From: Gammaproteobacteria bacterium
Lineage (GTDB): Bacteria; Pseudomonadota; Gammaproteobacteria; SMWH01
Reading direction: 5' to 3'
Assembly (NCBI GenBank): GCA_004357005.1
Contig: SMWH01000025.1
Span: forward strand, 1-6,748
Length of the DNA stretch: 6,748 nt
Shown: in pieces, positions 6,562 to 6,748 of the stretch
Position numbering within the stretch: the stretch's first letter is position 1
Layout of the letters: each line of letters starts with the position of its first letter
Notes under the pieces: generated by a model
What the model saw: only the letters and a program-made list of their open reading frames with translations
The model's database searches: none
What the model was told of the DNA's origin: nothing
Position numbers and translations under genes: made by a program

Positions 6562-6576
6562 AGCGCGTGATAGGAT
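6548..6576 (+). promoter_or_regulatory. Candidate sigma70-type promoter of the phaE-like gene
   Basis: TTGCAG (6548-6553) and TAGGAT (6571-6576) are spaced by 17 bases, matching consensus at three and four of six positions. It lies about 65 bases upstream of the phaE-like start. The leader between them can form a GC stem, gcccc (6587-6591) with ggggc (6605-6609). Matches are moderate, so this is a candidate only. Confidence 0.4.
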
Positions 6577-6642
6577 GGCATCCCCCGCCCCAGGGGAGTG
6601 GCCCGGGGCAGCAGACCAAAAACGAGATTAAGGACATCTGGA

Positions 6643-6748
6643 ATGCCCATGTCGGACAGCAACACAAGCAACTGGATCAATGATTGGCAGGCCCTGCAGC
6701 GCCAGTACTGGGATGCCTGGGGTACGACCAACCGGGACGGGCCCACGG
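6643..6748 (+). CDS. phaE: PhaE-like subunit of class III PHA synthase, N-terminus only
   Basis: PhaE partners PhaC in class III polyhydroxyalkanoate synthases, which polymerise 3-hydroxyacyl-CoA into storage granules; PhaC carries the catalytic cysteine. Only 35 codons are visible before the window ends. A short polar lead is followed by W11, then NDWQALQRQYWDAW (13-26). This Trp/Tyr-rich pattern, DW..LQ..YW..W close to the N-terminus, is typical of PhaE. Two in-frame ATGs exist, at 6643 and 6649. AAGGA (6630-6634) lies 8 bases before the first and 14 before the second, favouring 6643. In organisms with class III enzymes phaC normally lies next to phaE, so it would be expected just outside the window. 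The call rests on a short stretch and would fall if the following sequence does not continue as PhaE. Confidence 0.65.
   Translation, partial: MPMSDSNTSNWINDWQALQRQYWDAWGTTNRDGPT

Larger units (their letters stand above)
5665..6631 (+). pseudogene. Frameshifted membrane-anchored SGNH/GDSL-hydrolase-like gene
   Basis: Two overlapping frames read as one protein if a single base is removed from the G-rich stretch 5821-5831. The upstream frame (GTG 5665, stop 5851-5853) gives basic RKRR followed by a transmembrane segment, about 5695-5781. The downstream frame continues with RAYLRAFEEEHGCAYG and HPYLAFV. It then has a block-I-like TGGSVAAQ (6014-6037, candidate nucleophile Ser at 6023-6025) and LDGFNE (6203-6220), which resembles the SGNH asparagine block. 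It stays open to 6629-6631, but after about 6370 it turns into Arg/Pro/Ser-rich sequence with no family look, and the C-terminal DxxH block is not evident. The true start is uncertain: there is no ATG in frame and no clear ribosome binding site. Substrate unknown. It could be a sequencing indel in a live gene, or a decaying gene with its 3' end lost. Confidence 0.55.

Noticed and set aside
6390..6581. Minus-strand frame of 63 residues (ATG at 6581) with a hydrophobic stretch and GC-rich third positions
   Set aside because: It has no recognised family, no evident ribosome binding site, and its start overlaps the phaE promoter region. In GC-rich DNA such antisense frames are common, so it is kept only as a note.

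Overview
The window reads as a chromosomal fragment of a moderately GC-rich gammaproteobacterium. Four observations point that way: the gene order infB-rbfA-truB-rpsO-pnp, protein sequences of proteobacterial type (for example the rpsO and pnp products), REP-like palindromes containing GTAGGAGC / GTGGGAGC cores, and the start of a class III polyhydroxyalkanoate synthase subunit gene (phaE). The genus cannot be fixed from the sequence alone. The window appears open at both ends: infB lacks its 5' part and phaE runs off the 3' edge.

Layout. Bases 2-1378 encode the C-terminal half of translation initiation factor IF-2. The first ~35-47 codons, however, have the signature of SelB, the selenocysteine elongation factor, not IF-2, so the left edge looks chimeric. 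Bases 1379-1574 are a non-coding interval filled with REP-like palindromes. rbfA (1575-1967) and truB (1964-2923) follow, overlapping by 4 bases. A small terminator-like hairpin, a sigma70-type promoter and a structured leader (2925-3095) then introduce rpsO (3096-3362). pnp (3402-5486) lies 39 bases downstream of rpsO and ends at a strong intrinsic terminator (5509-5532).

The block up to pnp is housekeeping. IF-2 starts translation, RbfA matures the 30S subunit, TruB makes tRNA pseudouridine 55, S15 is a primary 16S rRNA binder, and PNPase degrades and processes RNA.

Beyond the terminator the character changes. A membrane-anchored SGNH/GDSL-hydrolase-like gene is broken by a one-base frameshift near 5821-5831 and seems to lose recognisable sequence after about 6370. 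A candidate promoter whose -35 box lies in a 17-bp imperfect palindrome precedes the first 35 codons of a phaE-like gene at the right edge.

I see no CRISPR array, tRNA, rRNA, transposase or defence system. The items most worth a second look are the SelB/IF-2 junction at the left edge, the REP cluster inside the translation operon, the frameshifted SGNH gene, and the palindrome at the phaE promoter.
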